Assembly (NCBI GenBank): GCA_036852015.1
Contig: JAANDG010000286.1
Location: 115,019-179,018 of the forward strand
DNA from: Pelodera strongyloides
Lineage: Eukaryota > Nematoda > Chromadorea > Rhabditida > Rhabditidae
DNA length: 64,000 nucleotides
Direction: 5' to 3'
The notes beneath the pieces were generated by a model that saw nothing but the letters and a program-made list of their open reading frames with translations, was not told where the DNA came from and made no database searches. The translations under genes and the position numbers were made by a program. Each line of letters opens with the position of its first letter. Positions within the stretch are counted from its first letter, which is position 1. This document shows, one piece after another, positions 1-12,551 of this stretch.

Positions 1-3000
1 TCCTTCCAACTCCTCTATCGTCTTTCTATTCTTGTCCTCGTCTTCAGACGAGTACAGGACGACAACCAGTGACACGTCGCTCTCCCTCTGACACACATTT
101 CTGAGGTGGCCCGCAAACCGCGCAAAGATCTCGGCGCGGCCCTTGAGCGGCAAGATCATGTAAATGTGCGCGTTCTCTTCGACGACGATTGAAGCGTTGC
201 CGGACTTGCGCAGGTTTCTCCTAAATACTTTATTAAATAGAATATTTACGTAAGGTAAAATAGGCACAGAATCAAAAGAGCTAAGTTCCTTGGAGGATGA
301 ACATTTTTCTCAGGCTTGCAGTACTCCGCACAAAAAGAGATATTTATATTACTCAACGTCAATATTCACATTTTACTGTCTCCCCTTGCCTGTCACTACT
401 TCTCATTACTCATTATGAAGTTGCACAGTAAACCAAATTTAAAGTGAAATACCGGCCGGTTTTTAAAACACATCGAGTACACCAGCATTCTTATGCAGCT
501 TATGCAAATGTCCATAAATTGGAATAAAAAATCGAGCTAAATTCTAGCAAATAGAATTCAGTTGTCCACGATGCGTTTCAAAACCCAGCCGGTATTTCGC
601 TTCAAACGTATTTATGGTAGTTACCCCAGCAACGAGCACAAACCTAATCTTCTCATCATCAGCCGCCTGTAAAGCTCCGAAGGTCTGTTGTACGTAAGCG
701 TGTCGTCTTACGCTCAGTGTTGTCCTGTGAGGAGGACGGAACTTTTTGAACCACAGAATCATGTCCAGAACATAGTCGACACCTGCAACATTTCGTTATT
801 TTCTCTCTGAATACCAGGAGAGCTAGAATTACACAGCTAACCCATGTTGGGTACCACGTAGGGTTACGGTAATCGGATTACAATTTCCCATGAAAAAAAA
901 TCGTCATATTGGGCGTGGTGCTTGGTTTTACCTCATGCTTTTGTTTTGAAATAGCAGGGCCAAGTTTGTTGGTATCCTTACAGCCAAGGCCTCATGCCAT
1001 TCACCGTAATCCTCATTGTTAAGTGGAAGACAACCAAAATATATCACCTACCGTATTTCGGCTCCACCCTCATATAACCATACTGTAGGCTCTGGAATTG
1101 AAGGACACGGCCTCGTTGCCGAGCGTTTGAGTTAAACTCGTCGAATAACTGAAAGCAACATTTAGAAACTTGCAAATAATATCAGAAAAATGAAGCGACA
1201 ACAAATACCCCTTTATTTATTTTCATGTGTGTTATCGCATCGCGTGAGTTGCTGACCTAGCGTGTGTGTGCATGTTTTTCTCTTCATTCGTCAACGTATA
1301 CGTGTTATATTTTATTAGTTGAATAAAGAGTTACATATATATTTAATTTCCGAAGGTGAGCATAGCAAGCACCGTAATTAGAAATCACTTTTATAGTGAA
1401 CTGACGCTTCAAAGCTTCAAACTAATTATTAAAACGCTCATTGCACGTAAATGTTGCCATTCGAAATGGGAAAATCGTTGTTTTGGGAAAATACATATGA
1501 TGTAAACCAAATGTTAATTAATAACTGTGAGACTATGTAAGCTCTCGACTTCTTTCTTACCTGACTGATGACGTCATTGATCTCAGTCCTGATGCCAAGT
1601 TCTACCGTATGCCTAGGACAAGAGACCCTATCAGTGCAGAACATGATCTTCTTATTGTTGATGTAGTTCCAAGGGACGAGATCCGCAGTTTTTGTAGGTT
1701 GGACCCTAAAATCAATATCTTAAAACATAAAAAAACAATCGATGCTCCTATACGTTTCCATCACAGAACAGACTGAACTCATCAGCATACGCTGCAAACC
1801 AAACATATCAGATGCGACATTGTGCGAGAATCGTTCTCCATAACTCAACGATTAACTTATTTGATTCTGAGAACGGCGCACGAAAATAAGTTTACAAACG
1901 TTCTTTTCTCCATCCCTCAAAATTGTGTATATACCCAAAACAAAATTTTCGGTGTACATTGAAAATTGCTTCTGTAACCAAAACGAACCGTGTAAGTGAT
2001 GCAGGTTTGCTGCCTGTCAGCTCGCTCGCAAGCCGCATTCTTTCGGCGCGCAACTCGCGCAGCTCGAATGATCGTTGATGAGCGTGAACCTGGAATACGG
2101 TAGGTAGGAATTATAATGATTGCAACAGCATAAGAAGTCAGAAATTTCAGGATCTCCCTCATTAATTTCTACATAATAAGATTGTTAGCTCACCCACTGC
2201 TAGCTCAATGGCCGAAGTCTTCCACACATGTGGCATATTCACTTATCTGAGAATCTGAGAGCTAGACTACCCAAATTGCAAAGTGGTTTTGGGAGGCTAC
2301 TACACTTTGGTAGGCTTACCCCTTGCACGAGTATGGCTGCCGTCTACCAACATTAAAAAAAACTGACCCTGTTCATCACTTTCGGATCTTTAATCGGATG
2401 AAGTGTGATGGCAGCCGTTAGTTCATCCAACTTTTCCGTGTAAGCCTGAAATTGGTAATTACTATGAATGCTAGTCCTGGGTCATAGGGAACCTCAATGG
2501 CTCGCCAATTAGCAGGCCTTCTATATCGGGCCCAAGATGAAGTCTCCCATTGCCCCAGTCACGGGTATCAAGATTCTTCTGTTTTAAGTAAATAGTAAAT
2601 CAGATTCAACTACAACCATTGGGGATTCAGAAATATAATTGATACAGTAACTGTGCACTTCGATCAATACAAAACGATAGAAAATCAATAACTCACTTGA
2701 TGAGTGCTCTTATTATTATGGAATAATCGTTGCATTTCGTAATTCCACGTGCACGAGACTCCGACATGCTTCTTGATACATCTGAAATAGAGTGTTCATG
2801 TTTCACATCACATATGTTTGAAAATCCGAAACAATCAATATTGTGTCTTCAGGGAAAACTCTATTTGCTATCAGAAGCCATGTTCACCACTCCGATTCCC
2901 TCGGGGAAACATTCCCTGGGGATATAAAATAGCACTCTAATGTGAGGCACGCAGAGAAAAAAGCGGGGAACTCCCATGAGGAATATTGAATGGTGAATAT

Positions 3001-3638
3001 GGCTATGTGGTCTCAGAACTCAGAACTACCACGACAGTTAGTGTGCCGCGGCAGCTTACATATTCCAACATCGTAGTGAAGGAACGGAACTTATCACTAG
3101 GGTAATACACCGCCAAAGGGTAGGAATAAAGTTGCACTTAAAAAAAATTACCTTCCGAGCTCCACGTCTTCGTGCGTGGTCAATAGGTGTGATAGGCAGG
3201 ATTCGAGATGTGGAGAGACGGATCTAAAATAGAAAATACTGGGATTGCATCCAATGTATACTGTTCGAAACATGATGAAACTGTACTTAAACGAACTGAA
3301 CAAAAAAATTCTTCGAGGAACTTCGCGATTTTCTTTCGAGCCATATTAAAGCCCTGGTGCTTCACGTCCTAAAACTAGCGACGAAATTGCAAGGGGTTAA
3401 TTTCGGTAAAGGTACGCAATACCCAATTTCCCACCTGAGCGTGTGCTTGCTGAGCACTACTCCGGGACCACCCATACAGTAGTTGTCTGTGGAGCCGAGG
3501 GCTAAGAGCCCGTACTCGGCGCTGTTGCCCAGACCGGCCTGGCCGACAAGGTGGGCCTTGTTGGGATCGAGAGATCTAAAGAAGAAGAGTACGTCAAATG
3601 AGAGAAGACAGTGAGCATGAGCAAATCATTACATTGAC

Positions 3639-3694
<56 letters not shown>

Positions 3695-3771
3695 AAGTGA
3701 GAGTTAGCGAGAGAGGGAGATAGAGAGAGAGAGAGAGAGAGAGAGAAGAAAGTGAGAGTTAGCGAGAGAGG

Positions 3772-3818
<47 letters not shown>

Positions 3819-5353
3819 AAGTGAGAGTTAGCGAGAGAGACATAGAGGCGCTGAAAAGTCTGATAGTCCGAGAAATACCATTGACTATACTTTTAGGAAT
3901 ACATCGATCACAATAATCTCACCTCAGAAAGTTTTCCAACTCTCCTCCTCTGATGTACAAGTCATCATCTGCACGAACAAACCAGTCAAAGTCGTCGATC
4001 TGGAACAAAGAAAGATTTTTATTTTGACGGCGACTGTTGATAGCATAGTGCATAGTGGAATTCAGCGACACGGGGTGCGACTCCGCTTGTCCAGATTGTC
4101 CAGAATCTTAATTTTTCGTTTGAATTTATTATGTTCACAACAAATGTTCACATGCTTCTATTCCTTTACAGCCGATGTAAATTCCTGCATTATTTTTTTT
4201 TTACTTTTCTTTACATTTTATGGAAAAGTTTAAAAAAACAGAACTCACATAATTATCGGCCATCCATCGAATCATGGCAAAGCTCTTCTTCTGTGGTGGA
4301 TAAGTATCATCAACACCCTTTAATCGTACAAGAGGAAGGTCGGGATAGATGCTCACCGTGTCCTCGGCGACGAAGAAGAGAACCTGGAAATATCAGATTT
4401 GTATTGTTAGGGGTGGCTCAGTGGTAAATCTCTTGTTTGGCAGGAATGGTCGGTAGTTCAAACCCACGCATATGACAAACTTTTTGTCGCGTACTTTTAA
4501 TTCTAACTCGACTGCATTGAGACCTACAGTAACGTTATGCATGACTCTAATGAATAAAATTTACATATATACAATGAGAAATCAATAAACCAATAAATCA
4601 ATAATACCTGTCCATTTATATGCTGAGCCCATGTCTTCCAAACGTTGTATGCTCGTGTGTCAATGTACTTGGCTGCGGTCATAATACCGACCAGAATGAA
4701 ACCCTTCTTTCCGTGTGACTAAATAAAAATATTTATGAAATGTTACGCCCAAAAACAGCAAGAAATTGAACTATATTTGGTCCCAACCCTGAAATACGGC
4801 AAGCTACAGAAACAGGTTAAGGTTAAGTTGGTTTATTTTATACCGTTATACTATGCTCCCCTAAAATCATTTTTAAGTCCCTATCCCTAACCTAAGCACC
4901 AATTTTTACACCGTGTACTGTGCATACGTCGTAGCCATCTTCACTATTCCATAGCTACGGTATTATTGCAAACCCGCAATATAAGTTATAGATTAAAGTA
5001 AACTTACTTGTTGTGCCAACACTGCATCACATGCTTGTGGAAACTGCTGCCGGTTAAATGATGAAACACACAAACTAAAAAAAGATAATAAAAGCTAATT
5101 TCATTTTAGAACTAATTAATGTTCCACGAAACGTTCTTGGAACTACTGTACTTCTATCTATGTGTTCTCTTGCGTTTGCAATAGTTGTAGTGGGTAAAAT
5201 AGAGCTCAAAGGAGGCCAAGCAATTACGTGGAAAAATAAAAACCAAAATAAAAAAACTTAATAAATAAAAACATACACAAGTGCCATTCCTAAAAATAGT
5301 CCACATATTGAGAGGGCCGTCGGGCGGGACAACCAACGCCCAGTGGAGCGCAT
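1..5353 (-). CDS. CHSY: Chondroitin sulfate synthase (CHSY1/CHSY3-like), 5' 14 exons, truncated by window edge
   Basis: Golgi type II membrane glycosyltransferase that polymerises the GlcA/GalNAc backbone of chondroitin. Exons on the minus strand: 5277-5353, 5008-5074, 4608-4718, 4249-4383, 3923-3999, 3435-3575, 3152-3223, 2697-2781, 2368-2445, 1989-2089, 1561-1705, 1052-1148, 644-782 and <1-220. All have GT-AG borders and matching phases, giving about 515 residues, roughly the first two thirds of the family length. Residues 14-31 form a signal anchor. Family landmarks in order: [33 protein letters not shown], the DXD-type RADDDLY (about 139-145), [31 protein letters not shown] and [12 protein letters not shown]. 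The last exon enters the second GT domain ([10 protein letters not shown]). The start ATG at 5353 lies 3 nt after a CTTGCAG acceptor. Introns carry an inverted-repeat element, a GA minisatellite and a tRNA-like repeat. The 3' exons lie left of the window. Confidence 0.95.
438..606. mobile_element. Family A TTAA element, in CHSY intron 13
   Basis: About 170 bp palindromic element. Ends read AAAGTGAAATACCGGCCGG and CCGGTATTTCGCTTCAAA. It carries the octamer-like ATGCAAAT centrally. Family A consensus: TTAAAGCGAAATACCGGCC, a second arm block GAAACGCATCGTGGACAACT, and an AT-rich loop, repeated inverted. Confidence 0.9.
2878..3005. repeat. Dispersed repeat family I, copy 1 (CHSY intron 7)
   Basis: Contains CCATGTTCACCACTCCGA, CCCTCGGGGAAACATTCCC and TGAATGGTGAATATGGCT. 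Short inverted ends GCCATGTTCACCA. Also found at 23.8 and 48.0 kb. Confidence 0.75.
3642..3840. repeat. GA microsatellite/minisatellite in CHSY intron 5
   Basis: (GA)n containing three copies of AGAAGAAAGTGAGAGTTAGC separated by GA runs, giving a higher-order repeat of roughly 55-65 bp. Long apparent peptides here are repeat artefacts. Confidence 0.9.
4408..4480 (+). repeat. tRNA-like SINE head (CHSY intron 3)
   Basis: A-box-like GTGGCTCAGTGGTAAA and B-box-like GTAGTTCAAACCCAC at tRNA spacing. No foldable acceptor stem. Confidence 0.45.
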
Positions 5354-5891
5354 GCCCTGCAAGAACATAATTAATTAATAATAATATTATTAAAAAATTC
5401 AAGCCGATGAGCTTTTGCAGAAATAAAAACATAGAAAAACATCGCAGAAATAGCTGGAAAATATAATACATTTGTAAAAAAAGCAAAACAACGTGCACCG
5501 CATGTATAATAGTAAAATACTACAGTAATAGATTTCGATTATGTTTACGTAAACTATTAATAATTTGATATGCTATTATTAGGTATACAAAGCTCGCAAG
5601 TGATAAAATGTTTATAAAATTTTGCAAAACAAAAATGTTAACCAATTTTTTTTGTAGAAAACTACAAGTTTAACTGATCATGAATCAGGTCTGTGCGCAT
5701 TGTATTTTGCAACAACTCAATGTCTACTAAAATCTACAGAACGAAAGATATGAATGAAAAAATTATAATATCTATAAAAAACCGCTCGGAGGTGTTTAGA
5801 CGCCGTGGGGATCTACGTCTATTGCTCGGAGTTGAACCCAAACATAAACAATGATGATAGAGAACGAAAAGACTTCGACAGATGCTCGCGA

Positions 5892-6122
<231 letters not shown>

Positions 6123-6733
6123 AGAGTCCTTCTCCTCCCTCGCATCTCCTAGCTTAGCAAAATCGCATAAACTTTACAGCTCGGCTGCAGACGCGAGCTG
6201 CACGTGTGCAGGTCAAAAGCAGCCGTCGACTTTTTTTTCGAAAGAATAAAAAGATCAAAAAAGCTGCACTATTATATGACTATGGCGGCTGGGAGAGGAA
6301 ATAAAACTTCGCAAAGGTGTACTTAATTTGTGTTGAGCTTAAAATTAGTAGCACAAAAGTAATAAAAAATTTTATTCGATTCTCGCCAATTTACAGAGTT
6401 TATTTGCTCACTGAGGCTTAGGCTTAGAGACAGCTTGTAGTATGTATGACTATGACGCTATGGTGCGATGTGATGTAATCATATGATAATTATGTCATAA
6501 ATTGTGTACGGATTTTTTTGTAGAAATCACAGAAATTAGAAATAGAAACTTCAAACATGAAGCGAGATTCTGAGACTTCCCTGCTGCTGAAAAAAAAGAG
6601 ATAGAGATGTCTAAATAAAGCGGCCTTCTGACTCATAGTTCGCCGTAAAATTTTTGAAAATCCCATGACCTTAGCAAAATGGACTATCTTCTCTGACAAG
6701 AATAACAGTTACCGTAATGGGCTTCTAATAATA

Positions 6734-6918
6734 TTTAAAGCGAAATACGGGCCGATTTTTACACATCGAGTAGACCATCATTCTTATGTAGCTTATGCAA
6801 GTGAGCATAAAATAAATGAGCATAAAAATCGGGCTCAATTCGAGTAAATTAGCATAAATACGTAAGAATTCAGTTGTCCACGATACGTTCCAAAAACCGG
6901 CCGGTATTTAGCTTTAAA
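6734..6918. mobile_element. Family A TTAA element, left part of composite A-B
   Basis: Inverted-repeat element between TTTAAAGCGAAATACGGGCC and CCGGCCGGTATTTAGCTTTA. Its right TTAA is also the left TTAA of the family B element that follows. Confidence 0.9.
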
Positions 6919-7084
6919 GCGAAATGCTAGCCTCTTTGGAAAATTTGTATATGATAAGCAAATCCTATGTATCCTATGCTAATTTTGTACGATTGCCGTG
7001 GACGATCGTACAAAATTAGCACAGGATACATAGGATTTGCTTATCATATGCAAATTTTCCAAAGGGGCTAGCATTTCGCTTTAA
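6914..7084. mobile_element. Family B TTAA element, right part of composite A-B
   Basis: Near-perfect hairpin of 171 bp. The arms read TTAAAGCGAAATGCTAGCC, CTTTGGAAAATTTG, then CATATGATAAGCAAATCC, inverted around a centre GATTGCCGTGGACGATCG. It shares only the first 12 bp with family A. Confidence 0.9.
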
Positions 7085-9054
7085 GAGCGCTCTAAGAGAG
7101 AGAGAGAGTGAGAAACAATTAGAAATAAACCCTACTTGTAAGCTGCCGGTGCGACAAATATCAATATCGTGTAGATGCATGGTGCTGTCTTATCGCTGGA
7201 GCAAATGTATAGTTTGATAGCCGCTTGGCGGAATAACATAATGGAATAATGGCTTGTATACAGCCCGGCGCGCGGGTAAAGAAAGGTTTACGGCGGTTTA
7301 AAATGTCATGTTGATTTGGTGACTATTGGTACCAGCCTGACGGAGAAAATCATAAATTAATAAAATCAATAATATAGTGATATATAAAAATAATAAAGTA
7401 TATTAATTAATACAATGTATGGTAATCTATAAAAATACATAGATATATATATCACTATAAGGTCAAGGCGGACAAAAATGTTCAGATGAGGCTAATTATG
7501 GTAAACTTTTTTTCACGTTTAATTTAGAGAAGTAAAAAGTGGTCGATTTTGGAGTGACTGTATCCCTTTAAAGACGCGTAGTTCAATTTTCCTACGCAGA
7601 CGAGGCGAGCAATATTGTGAATTTAACAAGGGCAATTTCGAATAAAAAAAAACACGGAAAACTGTAAAATTCACCAACAAACATTTTTTTGCAAACTTCA
7701 GTCTCCACAATAAAGAAACCGAAAAATAAGTAAGGTATTTTGAAGAATTAGAGAGAGGCAGAGAGAGAGAGAAACGAATAGAGAGAGAGAGTTAGAGATA
7801 TAGAGAAACGATGTAGTCTAACGTCTAGCCATAAACTTTAAAGTGGAGTTAAACGGTTATGGGCAGACTTGCGTACCTCAGTGTCCTTGAACTCAAATCC
7901 TCATACCGGAGAGCCGACTACTCTACAACACTGGTATCCTGGGCGTTATGAGGCACATCGAGTTAGTACAAGGGAAGAGGCGCAAAAGTAGGCCAAATGT
8001 TTAGTGCTATCCTATTTTGTTCCAAGTTTGAGCAGACGAGTAAGAAATGGGTTTTGGAAGTTATACCTATATTTCTTCAAATGGGAATTCAAAAAAATTC
8101 AAAAGAAAATGGAGTGCGGGGTTCACAATTTTCCATATACAACAGCCAGCTGCTAGCTATTCTAAATAGGCTAACCCGTTTATAAAAGTAGAGCGCATGC
8201 CCAAAATTTATAAAAAAATGTGAAGAATATAAATAAACAATATTATTATAAACATTACAACTCATTTGTGTTCTCATAGTGGTAAGTATTGCTGCACGTG
8301 AAAACAGTGAAAATGCGAGCGCGCAATTTACAAGAAAAACATGGCGATAATTAATTTTCATTACAAAAAAAAGTAGCGTGACTTTTCAAAGATGTAGAGA
8401 TAAAGAGGCTGGAACAAAAATAACCGCGCAATGTTACAAATTACATAAAGAATCAAATCAAAGCTAAACGGACGAAAAACTAGAGTAATACGGTAAAAAA
8501 TACATTAGACAATATAATCTGCAACGATTTATGGAAATTAAACGATAGCGTATTTGATTTGAAGAATACTTTGAAGCAAGATATGAGAACTTTTCGTGAG
8601 GTTATCGATAAACACAACAAAAATATAGAGTGGCAGGCGATCAGCGTGTAATAGCCTTGCAATTGCTCTATCAATGGGACGTGAAACATTTAATGATCGT
8701 GAGCAATTAGCTCGCGCAATTTCGTAGTTTATATTTCGCAAAACGATTCTGCAGACAAGAAGAAAGTTATGACTTCAACTATGGTAAATCCTCAAACATC
8801 GTGTAATCTAAACAATTATGTGAAAACTTCTTACATACTTGGAAATAATCACAAAGATTTTTTTTAATTTTAACGCCGCCATGGTAATAACGCCGTGGAC
8901 AATAGCTAGTTCCTTTCTCATGATTTCCATTTATATTTTTAACTTACTCATACTCATGATCATAAACTCGTGAGTGTGAGGTTCACTGGTGTCAGGTGTT
9001 AGATCAAAATGAATTAATTGTTGATAAAAATGTGAGATGAAACATGAGATTGTA

Positions 9055-9085
<31 letters not shown>

Positions 9086-9375
9086 GAGAGAGAGAAAGAG
9101 AGAAAGAGACATAAAAAGAGAAATGAAAGAGAAAGAAAGGGAAATAAATAAATACTCATCAGCTGATTTGCAAGTGGAATGCCGTTGTGTTGCAACAGTG
9201 TTTTAGGACGTCGACGATGGCAATGACAAGGTTGTACAGAGATAGGGAGAGAGAGAGAGGGGAGAGAGTGAGAGAGAGAGAGAGATAGGGAGAGAGAGGG
9301 AGGGGGAGTGAGAGGGAGAGATTGAGAGAGAGAAAGAGAGAGGGTGAGAGGGATGTAGAAAGAGAAGAGAAAGAG
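9055..9375. repeat. GA-rich microsatellite cluster
   Basis: Two (GA)n blocks (9055-9140 and 9240-9375) separated by unique sequence. Confidence 0.85.
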
Positions 9376-10709
9376 GGAGACAATTACAACGGACCGGGAG
9401 ACGAGACAGCGGTTCACGTCAGTCCATGGGACGCTTGACGCATCTGAGGTGATGGAAAGTCTCCCGGAACACTAATACATTAGCTCAAGCAATCAGTGCG
9501 CTCCTTACGCTCCTTAGCACTAAATGATCCAGCACAAGTGGCGCTCGTTTGGCGCACCTTTGACGAACTAGATGCGGCGCGGCGACGGGATTGGTGTGCG
9601 GCAATCGCACCATTTATGGTGCCGCAGCTTACAAGGATGAGAATCTCAGGCCAGGCAGCAAGTACAATAATTACTATATACTCTTCTGATAATGTAATTA
9701 TTAGATGATCTAGCCAGCGGCTTCGAATAGGAATATGAAACTCTTGTTATGCGTGGTTTTCTCTCTTTATCGTTATTTTGTGTCATATGCCATAAAATAA
9801 TCAAATTCAAAGGAGTCATGAATATTTATAAACTACATACAAATCAGGCTAAACTATACAGTACTGGGCGTCTAATTCAAATCACTTTGCGGGAAACTAG
9901 GGCCGTGAAGGGTGCCTCGAGGCGGGCTAGGGTGAATCAGCACGCAGGGTGCTAGCACCCCGCGTAGCACCCCAACTGTATTGCCCAGACGTTCACACGT
10001 ACTTTTTTTCAAACAATCACCTAGCGCAAAGGTCACACGGACGTACGGATTTACATAGTAATTTGCATACCAAAACACGATTTACAAGGGTGGGAACGGA
10101 GTTTTGAATGGCCCGGTAAATGGCCTGAATTATAAGAGCAAGATGTGAATTGAAATAGGATTGAAAGTAAAAGGGAGAAAGGGAGAATCCAGCAAGCTCC
10201 CCAAAAAGAAAATCGACGTGCCCGCAGTACTCGGGTAGGGGTGACGAGTTAATGCATAATTGTAATTGTCTGTGTGCATAAAATTGAACATAACAGCGAA
10301 TAACACATGAGCTTATCATTATTGTGTCTCTGAACAAGCTTGCATTTCACAACAACAATGATCATAAGAAAATGTTAGTAAAAAACGTAATTACGAATCT
10401 TGAGGACGAGAAAAGCTTAAAATATAAAAAATGAAAGCAAAAAGCGCTTCATAAAGTAAGGAATTTTTCCACCACTGTCAAAACCGTTGATAGGCGTAAG
10501 AAATAGCGCGCTCTTACAATAACAAATTGGATGAAGTAAATCATCTGGGATGGTTTTAGCGCGGGGCGAAATACGGAAAAGGGACGTCCGCGGCGCTGAG
10601 TTCTAGAGCGCGAAGCGCGCTCTATCGATTTACAACGCGCGGAAGGTTGCCGACAGAGTAGCGGGCGATAGCGGGGGCGATCGAGAAAAAGACCTGAGAC
10701 TGCTCTCTC

Positions 10710-10715
10710 TTTCTT

Positions 10716-10758
<43 letters not shown>

Positions 10759-10778
10759 ATCTTTCTCTCTCTCTCTCT
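10710..10778. repeat. (CT)n microsatellite
   Basis: Pure CT run with a few interruptions, next to a GC-rich stretch at 10560-10690. Confidence 0.85.
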
Positions 10779-12551
10779 GCAAGACGCGAGAACCTGAACA
10801 CCGCTAGAGGCTCTGCTATGCATACCTGCCGTTAGCAGAACCTTGTACAAAACGCATAAACGGCATAAAAGAAGATGACGACGTAGGATCGTAACCATAA
10901 TGACATACACACATACGCACTCTGGTAAGAGATGAGAGCCTGGCAATAAGCATGCACTTTTTACAGTACTAAAACGAGCCATTCACATAGGTTTGGGAAT
11001 GGACTGTAAAGTGAACTTTATGTATGTAGTGTACGGTATGTGGAATGCTGGTAAGGAGAGTGGAGTTTTGCTTTCAAGTGCGACCATACATCATATAGTG
11101 CTTGATTAGAACAAAGTCGGTGTGAACAGGAGGGTAGCGTTGGTAGCACAGACGCGGGCGAGCTAGTGGTAGTCCGGACATTGTTAGATGGTATTGCATA
11201 ATTAATGACGATAGTCTTGGGTAGCGTAGGGCTAGCTATGGCAATTGTACTGGGCGTCTGACGATGGTATTGAATGCTGTCTGTATGATTATGGTACTGA
11301 ATGTAAATGATTGTCTGAGCCAGGTTCAGGCGTCCAGATAGCATACGTGGACTGGGGTGTCTGGAAAAGGTACTGGATTCTGGCACCCGGAAATGATGTT
11401 GTGGTGTGCCGCTCCGTAAGTAAACTACCGTATATAAAAAGTACAGTACACCTTCGTATCCATGTACGGTTGTTGTGGAACTTTTTCAAGTTGGGAAAAT
11501 ATATACTATCAATGAATAGGGAAATGGTGACGAATGAATGATACAGTGATAACATTACGATTGTTTGTATTCTAACAACGGTACATTTACAACAAATAGG
11601 AGAGAGTGTGTATTTCAAGGATACGTCAGAGTTATTCAGTTAGAGGAATTTTGAGAGTGCGTATAATCCGTGTTGGGCCTCGAGAGACCGCCAGACAGTG
11701 CAGAGAGAATGCGGAGTATTGATTCTAGCCAGTGCAATATAACGCGAAAGAAAATATTTCACCCTATATTCTAATTTAGTTTATTTTACTTTTTGTTTGC
11801 ATAAATTATATAAATAAGTAACTAAAATAAATGTGTTTTTACTGGAGGAACTATATCTAGTGTTCATTTAGTTTAGTTTGACAAATATAACGAAACAAAG
11901 CTAGTAAGATTGAAAATTTGTGTAGAATATTATGTGATATATCATAGGTTTTTTGTATGGTAATTGACACATCTCTAGGAAAATTTATATGTTATGAATG
12001 AATAAATTTTTATAGTAGTGCGCATTGAAAGTTATATTTTCTTTTCATTTAAATTAATCACCAATTGATAAACAAAATGACAAACCTAAAGGATTAGAAA
12101 AAATAATCAAAGAACACCTTCGAATTTGCAATAAAAACATACTTATCTTTTGTTGTATCTATAAACTTCATAGTCTGTATTTTACTTTTGCATTCCCTAT
12201 TTAATATTTTGTTCTCTTCAGATCCAAGTGCTCTATCGAAAGATTGTAGATGAAAAGCTCACGACTTTACCGATAGAATAAAATTCGATCGAACAAAAAG
12301 GTTTATCTTTCTCTTTTTTTCCGAGTTCTCTAAAATATTATGTTTATTCGCCTCATTGGGCTCATTTTTATTTTGCTGGTGTTTTAGGGCACTCCTCCCT
12401 TACGCTTTGTGTACCTGTTATATTGAATACTTTGAAAAGAACAAAGACGAAATAATACACAAATACATAAAAAGGTACAGGGGGTTTTTGTTATTGTTTA
12501 CATCCGTTTGGGCGAAATAAACATTAAAATAAAACCGAAAATTTTTCAGTG

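Larger units (their letters stand above)
7085..12551. other. Gene-poor spacer
   Basis: Between CHSY and the MAP3K. I see GA/CT tracts and a half inverted-repeat end (TTTAAAGGGATACAGTCACT, inverted, near 7575). No exon has both good splice sites and a recognisable product. A GC-rich stretch lies at 9500-9660 and another at 10560-10690, but with no supported gene. Confidence 0.5.

Noticed and set aside
544..762. Separate 72-codon gene
   Set aside because: It is CHSY exon 13 read through its donor into the family A element.
3642..3840. CRISPR-like array
   Set aside because: The direct repeats are a GA minisatellite without unique spacers, and the genome is eukaryotic.
9496..9708. 70-codon GC-rich open frame
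   Set aside because: No homologue or domain could be recognised and no convincing splice sites flank it; composition alone is not enough.
10449..10982. 177-codon open frame on the minus strand
   Set aside because: It runs through a CT tract, has no recognisable motif, and neither composition nor splice context supports it.
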